64,000 nucleotides of DNA from assembly GCA_037439785.1 (NCBI GenBank), contig JBBIVJ010000010.1, positions 1 to 64,000 on the forward strand. Reading direction: 5' to 3'. The stretch is from DSVZ01 sp037439785. GTDB taxonomy: Bacteria > Verrucomicrobiota > Verrucomicrobiia > Limisphaerales > J093. Positions 46,321 through 54,532 of the stretch are shown here, in pieces. Made by a program: the position numbers and the translations under genes. Positions within the stretch are counted from its first letter, which is position 1. Every line of letters begins with the position of its first letter. A model generated the notes under the pieces. That model worked only from the letters and a program-made list of their open reading frames with translations. It was not told the origin of the DNA and searched no databases.

Positions 46321-46688
46321 GCCCGCCAAAATGGGCGTTTTCCCCCGGCTGCCAAGCCGAAAACCTGGAGCCCGTGGCCGTCACTCTCGCCGGCGCGACG
46401 GTCCGCCCACGCCAGCCGCAGGCGTCCGTGCGGCACGAGCCCGGAGCGGGGAGAGTGGAAGCCAGGAGTCAGGAGCCAGAAGTCAGGAGGTCGGGGCGTG
46501 CGTTGGACATTCCGCCGTTCCGTGGCTGGGAAGGGTCGGCATCCCGCGTAGCGGCGCCGGACTGAGCACCGCCGCCAATCTGACACCCCCAACTTCTGTT
46601 CCCAAGGCCGGGTTCCCACTGCCCGGCTCGGGGCCGCCTTTTGTGCCCCGACCTTGACGCTGCCGGGCCGACCCCGCTGAATCCCGCC
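46321..46688. other. divergent intergenic region with short degenerate repeats
   Basis: 368 bases between the hydrolase and the Gfo/Idh/MocA gene. No coding frame is convincing. It contains the purine-rich repeat listed separately and several inexact GC-rich inverted repeats (for example CCGGGTTCCC and cCCGGCTCGGGG near 46610-46632). Promoters for both flanking genes should be here but none is clear. Confidence 0.4.
46459..46490 (+). repeat. degenerate tandem of AGTCAGGAG-like units
   Basis: Three to four inexact copies of a 7-10-base unit (CCAGGAGTCAGGAG, CCAGAAGTCAGGAGG). This kind of short AGTCAG/AGCCAG repeat occurs scattered in several bacterial genomes and is usually non-coding. Confidence 0.5.
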
Positions 46689-48038
46689 ATGACACCGAAG
46701 GTTTTCCCCCTCAACCGCCGCGCCTTCCTCCGCCGCTGCGCCGCCGTGGCCGCCGGCACCGGCTTGCCGGCGTGGTTTGTCGAACGCGCGCTCTCCGCCG
46801 CCGAGCCCCCGTCCGCACCCCGCAGCGCCAACGACCGCCCCGGCATCCTTCTGGTCGGCTGCGGCGGCATGGGCCGTGGCAACGCCCAAAACGCCCAGCG
46901 CTTCGGCGACGTGCTGGCCGTCTGCGACGTGGACGCCGGCCACGCGGCCGCCGCGGTCAAGCAGTTCACGCGGGACGGCAGGGCGCCGGCGCAGTTCCGC
47001 GACTTCCGCCAGGCCCTCGCCCATCCCGGCGTGGACGTGGTCATCAACGCCACCCCCGACCACTGGCACACGCTCATCAACCTGGCCGCCGTGCGCGCCG
47101 GCAAGGACGTGTACGCCGAGAAGCCGCTGACGCTCACGATTGACGAGGGCCGGCGGCTGGCGCAGGCGGTGCGCGAGCACAAGGTCGTGCTCCAGACCGG
47201 CACCCAGCAGCGCAGCGACAACCGCTTCCGCCTCGCCTGCGAACTGGTCCGCCACAGCCGCATCGGCCGCCTCGAGCAGATTCGGGTCTTCCTGCCCGCC
47301 GGCCTGCGCGGCGGGCCGTTTGCGCCCTCACCCGTTCCGCCCGGCTTGGACTGGGACTACTACCTCGGCCAGGCGCCCAAGGTCGAGTACGTCAAGGAAC
47401 GCTGCCACACCACCTTCCGCTACTGGCTCGATTACTCGGGCGGCACCATCACCGACTGGGGCGCGCATCACCTGGACATCGCCCGCTGGGCGCTCGGCCA
47501 GGACGGACCGCTCACCGTCGCCGGCAAGGCCCTCGCCGAACCCATCCCCGGCGGCTACACCGCCATCAGCGAGTACGAGGTCACCTACACCTGGGCCGGC
47601 GGGGTGCGCCTGGTGGCCCGGACCACCACCGACGACAACATCTTCGGCGGCGTGGTGAACAAGGACGGCCAGCGCCACGGCATCCGCTTCGAGGGCACCG
47701 AGGGCTGGATTTGGGTGACGCGGGGCGACCTCGAGGCCAGCCGGGACGACATCCTGTCCACGCCGTTGCCCGCTGGCGCCGAGCGGCTCGAGGCCAGCGC
47801 CGACCACATGGGCAACTTTTTTGCCTGCGTCCGCTCGCGGCGGGACCCCATCGCCCACGTCGAGATCGGCCACCGCTCGGCGTCGGTCTGCCACCTGGCC
47901 ACGATCGCGCTGCGGCTGCGCCGGCCGTTGAGCTGGGACCCGGCGCGCGAGCAGTTCACCGGCGAGGGCGCCGCCGAGGCCAATGCCCATCTCGCCCGCA
48001 CGATGCGGGCGCCCTATGACTACAGCTTCATCGGGTGA
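46689..48038 (+). CDS. Tat-exported Gfo/Idh/MocA family oxidoreductase
   Basis: 449 residues from ATG 46689. Tat signal NRRAFLRRCAAVAAG, then Rossmann GILLVGCGGMGRGNAQNAQ and VLAVCDVDAG. AEKPLTLTIDEGRRLAQAV gives the catalytic EKP, and TITDWGAHHLDIARWALG the C-terminal D-x-x-x-H motif, similar to verrucomicrobial exported sugar dehydrogenases. It probably oxidises a glycoside or sugar at a ring carbon with a tightly held NAD(P). The next gene starts inside its last 23 bases, so the pair is coupled; DUF1080 follows in opposite orientation. Confidence 0.87.
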   Translation: MTPKVFPLNRRAFLRRCAAVAAGTGLPAWFVERALSAAEPPSAPRSANDRPGILLVGCGGMGRGNAQNAQRFGDVLAVCDVDAGHAAAAVKQFTRDGRAPAQFRDFRQALAHPGVDVVINATPDHWHTLINLAAVRAGKDVYAEKPLTLTIDEGRRLAQAVREHKVVLQTGTQQRSDNRFRLACELVRHSRIGRLEQIRVFLPAGLRGGPFAPSPVPPGLDWDYYLGQAPKVEYVKERCHTTFRYWLDYSGGTITDWGAHHLDIARWALGQDGPLTVAGKALAEPIPGGYTAISEYEVTYTWAGGVRLVARTTTDDNIFGGVVNKDGQRHGIRFEGTEGWIWVTRGDLEASRDDILSTPLPAGAERLEASADHMGNFFACVRSRRDPIAHVEIGHRSASVCHLATIALRLRRPLSWDPAREQFTGEGAAEANAHLARTMRAPYDYSFIG

Positions 48039-49308
48039 GGCCTCCCGCCCCGGCCGGCCGTCTCCGCCATCCACGTCCCCCTGGCGGCGGCGGCGATTTC
48101 TTCAAGCGGCCGCCGCAGTGCTGGGCGGGGCGCCGGCCCTGGCCCGCTTCGCTTCGGCCGCTGAAGACTCGCGGGCCGGCGAGCCGCCACTCTCGCCCGC
48201 GCGGCGGGAGGAAATGCTGCGGTTGATTGACGCCCATCGCCCGAGCCGGTTGACGAAGTTGCCGGACGGGTTCAACCGCCGCGTGGGCGCCACGCACGTG
48301 GCCGGCAAGTACCACTTCACCGACCGGCCCTTTCTGCTCGAGGGCGCGGCCCGGCTCCTGGAGCTGGGCACGCGGCTGGGCAAGTTCTGGCTCATCCCGC
48401 GCGACCTTGTGCGCTCCTACCCCTTCCACCACCGCTGGGGCCGGTACGACTCGCTCGTGAGCCTGGCGCGCAGCGAGCCCTTCGCCGAGCTGCTGGCGAT
48501 GCCCTTCGAGACCCTGGTCTTCGAGGCCCATGCCCCGTGCGAGGAACCGTGGAAACGGCCCGGCCTGCCGGCCTCCTTCTACGAGGCGGTCACCGCCGAA
48601 TTCTACGAGCTGACCGCCCACCTGTACCGGGTTTGCCAGGATCGGCCGGTGACAATCCTCCTCCAGCACTGGGAAGGGGACTGGTTGCTGCGCGGTGCCG
48701 GCCAGTCATGGAACCCGCCGCCGCCGGACTGGCCGGCGCAGTGCGAGCGGATGCAGCGCTGGCTGGCCGCTCGCCAGGCCGGCGTGAGCCGCGCGCGCCG
48801 CGAGGCCCCCGCCAACGCCGGGTGCCGCGTGACCCACGCCGCCGAGGTCAACCGCGTGCCGGACGCCTGGCGGGGCATCCCCACCATGACCCGCGCCGTG
48901 CTGCCGGGGGTCGAACTGGACCTGGTCTCCTACTCGGCCTACGACGGCCTGGCCGACGGCGTGACCCTCTGGCGGTGTGTCGAGGACATCCGCCGGCACG
49001 CCCGCACCGGGCCGCTGTTCGGGCCGGGCGCCGTGTACGTGGGTGAGATTGGCCTGCCGGAAAACGAGCAGCCAGAGCGCGTGGCCGAGCGCTGGGACGA
49101 ATGGCTGGGCGCGCTGCTGGCCGCGGAGGTGCCGTTCATCGTCCAGTGGGAACTGTTCTGCAACGAACTGAACCCCCGGCTCTCGCCACCGCCCCGGCCG
49201 CCGGTTACGGACCCGGCGCACGTCCGCGGCTTCTGGCTGGTGAAGCCGGACGGCTCGCTCAGCCAGACCGGCCGCTTCTTTCACGACCTCTGGCAGCGGG
49301 CGGGCTGA
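48016..49308 (+). CDS. exported TIM-barrel-like protein, possible glycosidase
   Basis: 430 residues from ATG 48016, 23 bases inside the preceding oxidoreductase gene. Tat-like signal (WRRRRFLQAAAAVLGGAPALA). The body has FHHRWGRYDSLVSLARSEPF, ILLQHWEGDWLLRG, THAAEVNRVPDAWRGIPTMTR, DLVSYSAYDGLADG and VGEIGLPENEQ ... FIVQWELFCNE, alternating strands with conserved Asp/Glu at their ends as in glycoside hydrolase barrels. No GH family is assigned. Context with an exported sugar oxidoreductase suggests carbohydrate processing in the periplasm. Confidence 0.65.
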   Translation: MTTASSGEASRPGRPSPPSTSPWRRRRFLQAAAAVLGGAPALARFASAAEDSRAGEPPLSPARREEMLRLIDAHRPSRLTKLPDGFNRRVGATHVAGKYHFTDRPFLLEGAARLLELGTRLGKFWLIPRDLVRSYPFHHRWGRYDSLVSLARSEPFAELLAMPFETLVFEAHAPCEEPWKRPGLPASFYEAVTAEFYELTAHLYRVCQDRPVTILLQHWEGDWLLRGAGQSWNPPPPDWPAQCERMQRWLAARQAGVSRARREAPANAGCRVTHAAEVNRVPDAWRGIPTMTRAVLPGVELDLVSYSAYDGLADGVTLWRCVEDIRRHARTGPLFGPGAVYVGEIGLPENEQPERVAERWDEWLGALLAAEVPFIVQWELFCNELNPRLSPPPRPPVTDPAHVRGFWLVKPDGSLSQTGRFFHDLWQRAG

Positions 49309-49429
49309 AGGGGCGCGGTTCGGGTGGCGTCGCATCGGCCCGCCCGGCGCTGCTTGGCCGCCGTGAGGCCGGGGCTCGCTTCCCACCGCCCCCACGCCGT
49401 CGCCGCGGCGCCCGAAACGCGGGCGGTGC

Positions 49430-50029
49430 TTAACGGCCGCCGCCGCTGAGGTCCCGCACCCGGAGGTTGCGGAAGTCAAAGCTGCGGTCCTCGATCTGGA
49501 TGCCCAGGTAGCCCTTGCCGGGCTCGACCTTGTCGGTCTCCCAGGCGCGTTCGCCATCCACGTCCAGGCTCACGCGCGGGCCGCGGGCCTCGAGTCGGAA
49601 CTTGACCCATTGGTTCAGCGGCATCCGGGGCGTCTCGGCGGGCACCACCGGTTTGAAGCCCTTGACCAGGCCGCCGAGCATGTCGTAGCGGAGGTTGACC
49701 TGGTAACTGCGGTCCGGCCAGGGCTTGCCCTCGAGGCCGGCGCGGAAAAAGAGCCCGCTGTCGTACTTGTCCTCGAGGGCGCGCCACTCGAACTCGAGGA
49801 TGAAGTCGCTGAACTCGCGCTCGGTCCGCAGCCAGCCCATGCCCCTGAGAATGCGGAGGTGCCCCTCGTGCCCCTCGGCCTGCACGTCATGGACCTTCAC
49901 CCAGCCGGTCAGGTCCCGGCCGTTGAACAGGCTGATCCAGCCCTCTTCCGCGTCCGCGCCGCGGGCCGCACCCAGCATCAGCCCCGCGCCGCACACACCC
50001 AGCACCGCCCAAAGGGGAAAACGTTTCAT
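49430..50029 (-). CDS. DUF1080 / 3-keto-disaccharide hydrolase domain protein
   Basis: 199 residues from ATG 50029 with a signal peptide (MKRFPLWAVLGVCGAGLMLGAARGADA). One jelly-roll domain: WISLFNGRDLTGW, GMGWLRTEREFSDFILEFEWR, DSGLFFRAGLEGKPWPDRSYQV, LGIQIEDRSFDFRNLRVRDL. These match PF06439, members of which cleave 3-keto-glycosides. This fits a pathway in which exported Gfo/Idh/MocA dehydrogenases oxidise position 3. Convergent with the Tat-exported protein gene. Confidence 0.88.
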   Translation of the reverse strand: MKRFPLWAVLGVCGAGLMLGAARGADAEEGWISLFNGRDLTGWVKVHDVQAEGHEGHLRILRGMGWLRTEREFSDFILEFEWRALEDKYDSGLFFRAGLEGKPWPDRSYQVNLRYDMLGGLVKGFKPVVPAETPRMPLNQWVKFRLEARGPRVSLDVDGERAWETDKVEPGKGYLGIQIEDRSFDFRNLRVRDLSGGGR

Positions 50030-50187
50030 GGCGCTGGTGATGGCAGAGCCGGCCCCAAAGTGCAAGCGCGTGGCCGCGGGCGGCGAGCGCCCCCCCTTCC
50101 GCACCGCCGGCGCGGTGTCCGTACCGGCCGGACCGGGCGGGGAAAATCCGCTTCAGGCGGCCGGGGCCTCCGCCTAACCTCCCGGCC

Positions 50188-51216
50188 ATGCCTGAACCGT
50201 TGAAGGTGGCGGTGGTCGGGACCGGCTCGCTGGGCAGGGAGCATGCCCGCGTGTACGCCGAGCTGGCCGCCGAAGGCCTGGTCGAACTGATGGGGGTCTT
50301 TGACACCGACGCCGCCCGCGCCCGCGAGGTGGCCGCCGCGCACCGGACCCGCGCCCTGGCCTCGGTTGAGGAGGCGGCCGCCGCCGCCGAGGCGCTGAGC
50401 GTGGTCACGCCCACCGCCACGCACTTTGACCTGGCCCGCGCCCTCCTCAGCGCGGGACGGCACGTGCTGGTGGAAAAACCGATGACCGACCGCGCCGCCC
50501 ACGCCGAGGAATTGATCCGCCTGGCCCGGGAGCGTGGCTGCCTGCTCCAGGTGGGGCACATCGAGCGGTTCAACCCGGTCTTCGCCTACCTCCAGCAGCG
50601 GGTGCGCGAGCCCCGGTTCATCGAAGGGCACCGGCTCTCCCCCTACCCCGCCCGCAGCACCGATGTCGGCGTGGTGCTGGACCTCATGATCCATGACCTG
50701 GACGTGGTGCTGGCCTTTGTGGCCGCCCCGGTGGTGAGCGTGGACGCGGTGGGCATCCCCGTGCTGAGCGCCTCCGAGGACATCGCCAACGCCCGCCTGC
50801 GCTTCGCCAACGGCTGCTTGGCCAACCTCACCGCCAGCCGCGTCAGCGCCGAGCGCCTGCGCAAAATCCGCGTCTTCAGCAGCGCCCCCGAGCCGGCCTA
50901 CGTTTCCCTCGATTACCGCACCCAGACCGGTTACTTGTACCGGCTGGCGCGGGCCGACGAGGCCCCCACCTCGCTGCTGAAAAAACTCCTGACCGCCCGG
51001 GACGCAACGGTGGTCAGCGAGTTCGGCGGCCGACGCATCGTGCGCGAACCCGTGCCGCTGGCCCGCGAGGAACCCCTCAAGCGCGAACTGCGCAGCTTCG
51101 TGGACTGCGTCCGCGCCCGCCGCCAGCCGGTGGTTTCGGGGGAGGCGGCCAAGCGCGCCCTGGACCTGGCCTTCGAGATCACCCGGCAAATCCGTGCCGG
51201 GGCACCGCCCGCATGA
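50188..51216 (+). CDS. gnnA: Gfo/Idh/MocA oxidoreductase beside lpxB, GnnA-like
   Basis: 342 residues, no signal peptide, so cytoplasmic. Rossmann VAVVGTGSLGREHARVY, VEKPMTDRAAHAEELI with catalytic EKP, and GVVLDLMIHDLDVVLAF. The TGA overlaps the lpxB ATG (ATGA). In several Gram-negatives an oxidoreductase next to lpxA/lpxB is GnnA, which with GnnB makes the 3-amino UDP-GlcNAc derivative used for amide-linked lipid A (family knowledge). This gene fits that context, but no GnnB or lpxA is in the window, so the symbol is provisional. Confidence 0.6.
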   Translation: MPEPLKVAVVGTGSLGREHARVYAELAAEGLVELMGVFDTDAARAREVAAAHRTRALASVEEAAAAAEALSVVTPTATHFDLARALLSAGRHVLVEKPMTDRAAHAEELIRLARERGCLLQVGHIERFNPVFAYLQQRVREPRFIEGHRLSPYPARSTDVGVVLDLMIHDLDVVLAFVAAPVVSVDAVGIPVLSASEDIANARLRFANGCLANLTASRVSAERLRKIRVFSSAPEPAYVSLDYRTQTGYLYRLARADEAPTSLLKKLLTARDATVVSEFGGRRIVREPVPLAREEPLKRELRSFVDCVRARRQPVVSGEAAKRALDLAFEITRQIRAGAPPA

Positions 51217-52457
51217 GCGGCCGCACTGTCATGCTCGTGGCAGGCGAGCCCAGCGGGGACGCCCTGGCGGCGGAGCTGGTCGGGGCGTTGCGGCGGGTGT
51301 GGGCCGGCGACCCCTTTGCCCCGCGCTTCTTCGGCGCCGGCGGTCCGCAGTTGGCCGCCGCCGGAGCGGAGGTGACCGTGGACCTGACGCGGCATGCGGT
51401 GACCGGCCTCATCGAAGTGTTGCGGCATCTGCTGCGGTTCCGGCGCCTGTTGCGCGACCTGACCGCGCTGGCCTGCGCCCGCCAGCCGGAGGCGGTGGTG
51501 CTGGTGGACTTCCAGGCCTTCAACCGCCGCCTCGCCCGTGCGCTGCGCCGGCACGTCGGCCCGCCGGGCGGCTGGTTCCACAACTGGGGGCCGCGCCTGA
51601 TCCAGTACGTCTCGCCCCAGGTCTGGGCCTCGCGGCCGGGTCGCGCCCGGGCCCTGGCCCGCGACCTGGACCTGCTGCTGTGCCTGTTCCCCTTTGAAGC
51701 CGAATGGTACGCGGCACACGAGCCGCGGCTGCGGGTCGTGGCCGTGGGCCATCCCCTCCTGGACCGCCACCCGCCGGTGGTACCCGAAGTGCGCCGGGCC
51801 GCGGAATCGGCCCCGGTGCCGGAAGTGCTGCTGTTGCCGGGAAGCCGCGCCGGCGAACTGCGGTACCATCTACCGGTGATGCTGGCGGCGGGGCGGCAGA
51901 TCACCGCCCAACGGCCGGTCCGCTGGGCGATGGTGTTGCCGGAGGCGGCCCTGGCGATCCAGGCCCGCGCCCTGCTGGCGGCGGCCGGCGCGGGGGAGCG
52001 GGGCGGAAACCCGCGGCGTCCCGCGGACCAGCAGCCCTCCGGCACCCCGCCGCTGGAAGTGGCCGTGCAGGTGGGCGGCCTGGGACCGGCCCTGGACCGC
52101 GCCGCCGTGGTCCTGGCTTCCACGGGCACGGTCACCCTGGAATGCGCCCTGCGCGGCGTGCCGGCCGTGGCCTTGTACATCACCGCGCCGCTGACGTACC
52201 AGGTGGGGCGCCGGCTGGTCACGGTGCGCTACCTGGCGATGCCCAACGTGCTGGTCGGCGAAGAGGTGGTGCCCGAGTTCATTCAACACGCCGCCACGCC
52301 GGAGAACCTGGCGCGCGGTGTCCTGGCCCTGCTGGATGACCCGGCCCGGCGCGACGCCCAGCGGCGTCGCTACGCCGAGGTGGTGGCCCGGTTGGGTGCC
52401 CCGTGCGCCAGCCAGCGCGCCGCGGAAGCCATCGCCGCGCTGTGGCCACGAGATTGA
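51213..52457 (+). CDS. lpxB: lipid-A-disaccharide synthase
   Basis: 414 residues. N-terminal VMLVAGEPSGDALAAEL, FGAGGPQLAAAGAEV, VVLVDFQAFNRRLA, VSPQVWASRPGRA, LLCLFPFEAEWY, VGHPLLD and the C-terminal donor site STGTVTLECALRGVPAVALY are LpxB hallmarks. It joins UDP-2,3-diacylglucosamine with lipid X to make the lipid A disaccharide at the inner membrane. A low-complexity insert (AGERGGNPRRPADQQPSG) lies in the middle. Translationally coupled to the gnnA-like gene. Confidence 0.95.
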   Translation: MSGRTVMLVAGEPSGDALAAELVGALRRVWAGDPFAPRFFGAGGPQLAAAGAEVTVDLTRHAVTGLIEVLRHLLRFRRLLRDLTALACARQPEAVVLVDFQAFNRRLARALRRHVGPPGGWFHNWGPRLIQYVSPQVWASRPGRARALARDLDLLLCLFPFEAEWYAAHEPRLRVVAVGHPLLDRHPPVVPEVRRAAESAPVPEVLLLPGSRAGELRYHLPVMLAAGRQITAQRPVRWAMVLPEAALAIQARALLAAAGAGERGGNPRRPADQQPSGTPPLEVAVQVGGLGPALDRAAVVLASTGTVTLECALRGVPAVALYITAPLTYQVGRRLVTVRYLAMPNVLVGEEVVPEFIQHAATPENLARGVLALLDDPARRDAQRRRYAEVVARLGAPCASQRAAEAIAALWPRD

Positions 52458-52533
52458 GCGGCGCGGCGCCGGCGGGGGCGCGCCTCGCCAGCGCCAGCCG
52501 GCAGCCCACTGGCTGGGCGGCGGTCCCCCGGCG

Positions 52534-52553
52534 GGCTTGAGGAGACTCAAGCC
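52534..52553. terminator. hairpin at the lpxB / membrane-protein 3' junction
   Basis: GGCTTGAG and CTCAAGCC form a perfect 8-bp stem with a GAGA tetraloop, overlapping the stop codon of the minus-strand gene between two convergent genes. There is no T-tract on either strand, so it may be a bidirectional barrier or RNA stabiliser rather than a classical terminator. Confidence 0.4.
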
Positions 52554-52963
52554 GTGCCCGGCGGCTGGCCCGGAGCTCCGGGCGGCCGTTGTTGTCCCAG
52601 CCGTTGAATGCCCAGCCAGGCCAGCAACGCTGCGCCAATGGCCGTCCCACCCACCGAAAAGGGCACCGCCGCAATCGTCCCCAACAGCGTGGCCCAGGCC
52701 AGCGCCCGGGGTTTGGATTGGCCCAGGTTGCGCCGGTGCAGAATCAGCGTCGGCACAAAGACCGAGAGGAAGGCCGCCGGGATGGTGACCACCCAGCTCA
52801 TCACGGCCCATTCGGCCAGGCTCCAGAGGTTGTCCACCGCCAGGAGAATCAGCGCCGCCAGCGGATGCACGGGCGGCAAGGGCGCGGTCGGGCGGCGGCC
52901 GCCGCGCGGCGACCCTTCCGCCTCCGGCACCACCTCGACCTCGATGAGCGGGGGTTTGGACAT
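52547..52963 (-). CDS. small membrane protein of unknown function
   Basis: 138 residues from ATG 52963. An acidic/Pro-rich N-terminus (EVEVVPEAEGSPRGG) is followed by three hydrophobic segments (LAALILLAVDNLWSLAEWAVM, WVVTIPAAFLSVFVPTLIL, ALAWATLLGTIAAVPFSVGGTAIGAALLAWLGI). No family recognised. Convergent with lpxB, divergent from the next Gfo/Idh/MocA gene. Confidence 0.65.
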   Translation of the reverse strand: MSKPPLIEVEVVPEAEGSPRGGRRPTAPLPPVHPLAALILLAVDNLWSLAEWAVMSWVVTIPAAFLSVFVPTLILHRRNLGQSKPRALAWATLLGTIAAVPFSVGGTAIGAALLAWLGIQRLGQQRPPGAPGQPPGTA

Positions 52964-53116
52964 GGCCTTACCGTGCGCGGAATGCTCCACCCGTATGCCC
53001 TCCCGGTCAACCCGCCGCCGGTTCGTTGCGGCCCGGGGCCGGTGGCGCCGCGCGAAACACACTTGCCTCGCCCGGCGGAAAGGCCCTCAAATGCTTTTGC
53101 ACCACTCACACCTGTC

Positions 53117-54460
53117 ATGACCACTCCACTTGATCCCCAACCCGTCACGCGACGGGACTTCCTCCGCACCTCCGCCACCGTTGCCGCCACGGCCGGCCTC
53201 GCCGGCCTCAGCGTTGCCCGCTTCGCCCACGCCGCGGGCAGCGATGTGCTGCGCGTGGGGCTCATCGGCGCCGGGGGCCGCAACACCGGTGCCGGGGCCC
53301 AGGCCCTGAAGGCCGACCGCGGCGCCCGGTTGGTCGCCATCAGCGACATCTTCCTGGACCGCGTGCGCGGCGCCCGCGAGGCCATCCGGGCGGAACTGGC
53401 CCGCGAGGGCCGCGCCGACGCCGTACAGGTGCCCGACGCCCACTGCTTCACCGGCTTCGACGGCTACAAGCAGGTCATCGAGCTGAGCGACGTGGTCTGC
53501 ATCGCCAACGCCGCCAAGTTTCACCCGCTCCAGGCGCTGGCGGCCATTGAGGCGGGCAAACACGTCTTTGTCGAAAAGCCGCACGGCATTGACCCCTACA
53601 CCGTCAAGATGATGCGCCGGGCCTGCGATCTGGCGCGCGAGAAACGGCTCTGCGTCGTCTCGGGCCTCCAGAGCCGGTACCATCCCGGCTACGCCGAGAC
53701 CATCCAGCGCGTGCACGACGGCGCCATCGGCGACATTGTCACCATCGAGGAAAACTTCCTGCGCGCGCCGTACGGTGTGACCGAGCGCAAGCCCGGCCTG
53801 ACCGAGCTGCAGTGGCAATGCAGCACCCAGTACCACTTCCGCTGGCTGTCCGGCGACGATGTACCGCAGTCGCTGGTGCACAACCTGGACCGCTCGCGCT
53901 GGGCCCTGAAGGAGCTGAACCCGGTGAAGTGCCACGGCCTGGGCGGACGGTCCTCGATGACCGAGCCGATCTACGGCGACGTCTTCGACCACCACTCGGT
54001 AATCTACGAGTTCCCCAACGGCGTGCGGGTGTACGCCTTCTGCCGCACCACCACCGGCTGTTACAACGAGGACTCGAGCCTGATCTTCGGCACCAGGGGC
54101 GTGGCCAACGTCAAGGCCTGCCGCATCAGCGGCGAGACCCGCTGGCGCTGGCAGCCGGCCAGCAACGACCCCCACCAGGTGGACCCCTACCAGATCGAGC
54201 ACGACCGGCTTTTTGCGGCCATCCGCTCCGGCCAGCCCATCAACAACGGCGATTACCTGGTGGACAGCACCATGACCACCGTCATGGGCCAGATTTCCTG
54301 CTACACCGGCAAGGAGGTCACCTGGGAGCAAATCTGGGCGTCGGACTTTTTCTACAACGTCAAGCCCGAGGACTGCCGCGACGACATGGAACCGCCGGTT
54401 AAGCCCGGTTCCGACGGCAGCTACCCCGTGCCCATCCCCGGCCGGACGCGGATGATTTGA
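53117..54460 (+). CDS. Tat-exported Gfo/Idh/MocA family oxidoreductase
   Basis: 447 residues from ATG 53117. Classic Tat signal TRRDFLRTSATVAATAGLAGLSVARFAHAA. Rossmann VGLIGAGGRNTGAGAQ, EKPHGIDPYTVKMMRRACDLA, FHPLQALAAIEAGKHVFV. The C-terminal domain has HNLDRSRWALKEL and DHHSVIYEFPNGVRVYAFCR. Export plus the following GH43 and ThuA-like genes on the same strand (72 and 12 bases apart) suggest a sugar-processing operon. Confidence 0.87.
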   Translation: MTTPLDPQPVTRRDFLRTSATVAATAGLAGLSVARFAHAAGSDVLRVGLIGAGGRNTGAGAQALKADRGARLVAISDIFLDRVRGAREAIRAELAREGRADAVQVPDAHCFTGFDGYKQVIELSDVVCIANAAKFHPLQALAAIEAGKHVFVEKPHGIDPYTVKMMRRACDLAREKRLCVVSGLQSRYHPGYAETIQRVHDGAIGDIVTIEENFLRAPYGVTERKPGLTELQWQCSTQYHFRWLSGDDVPQSLVHNLDRSRWALKELNPVKCHGLGGRSSMTEPIYGDVFDHHSVIYEFPNGVRVYAFCRTTTGCYNEDSSLIFGTRGVANVKACRISGETRWRWQPASNDPHQVDPYQIEHDRLFAAIRSGQPINNGDYLVDSTMTTVMGQISCYTGKEVTWEQIWASDFFYNVKPEDCRDDMEPPVKPGSDGSYPVPIPGRTRMI

Positions 54461-54532
54461 ACGGTCGCCCCCGCTTGAGGAGGCGAGACCCTTCCTTGCC
54501 CCGCGCGGGCCCGGACCGCATTGTCCTTGGCG

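Noticed and set aside
42523..46551. Open frame of about 1340 codons on the + strand across the NtrC gene, lysC and the hydrolase.
   Set aside because: It passes through three unrelated real genes in changing orientation, in frames that do not match theirs, and is a composition artefact.
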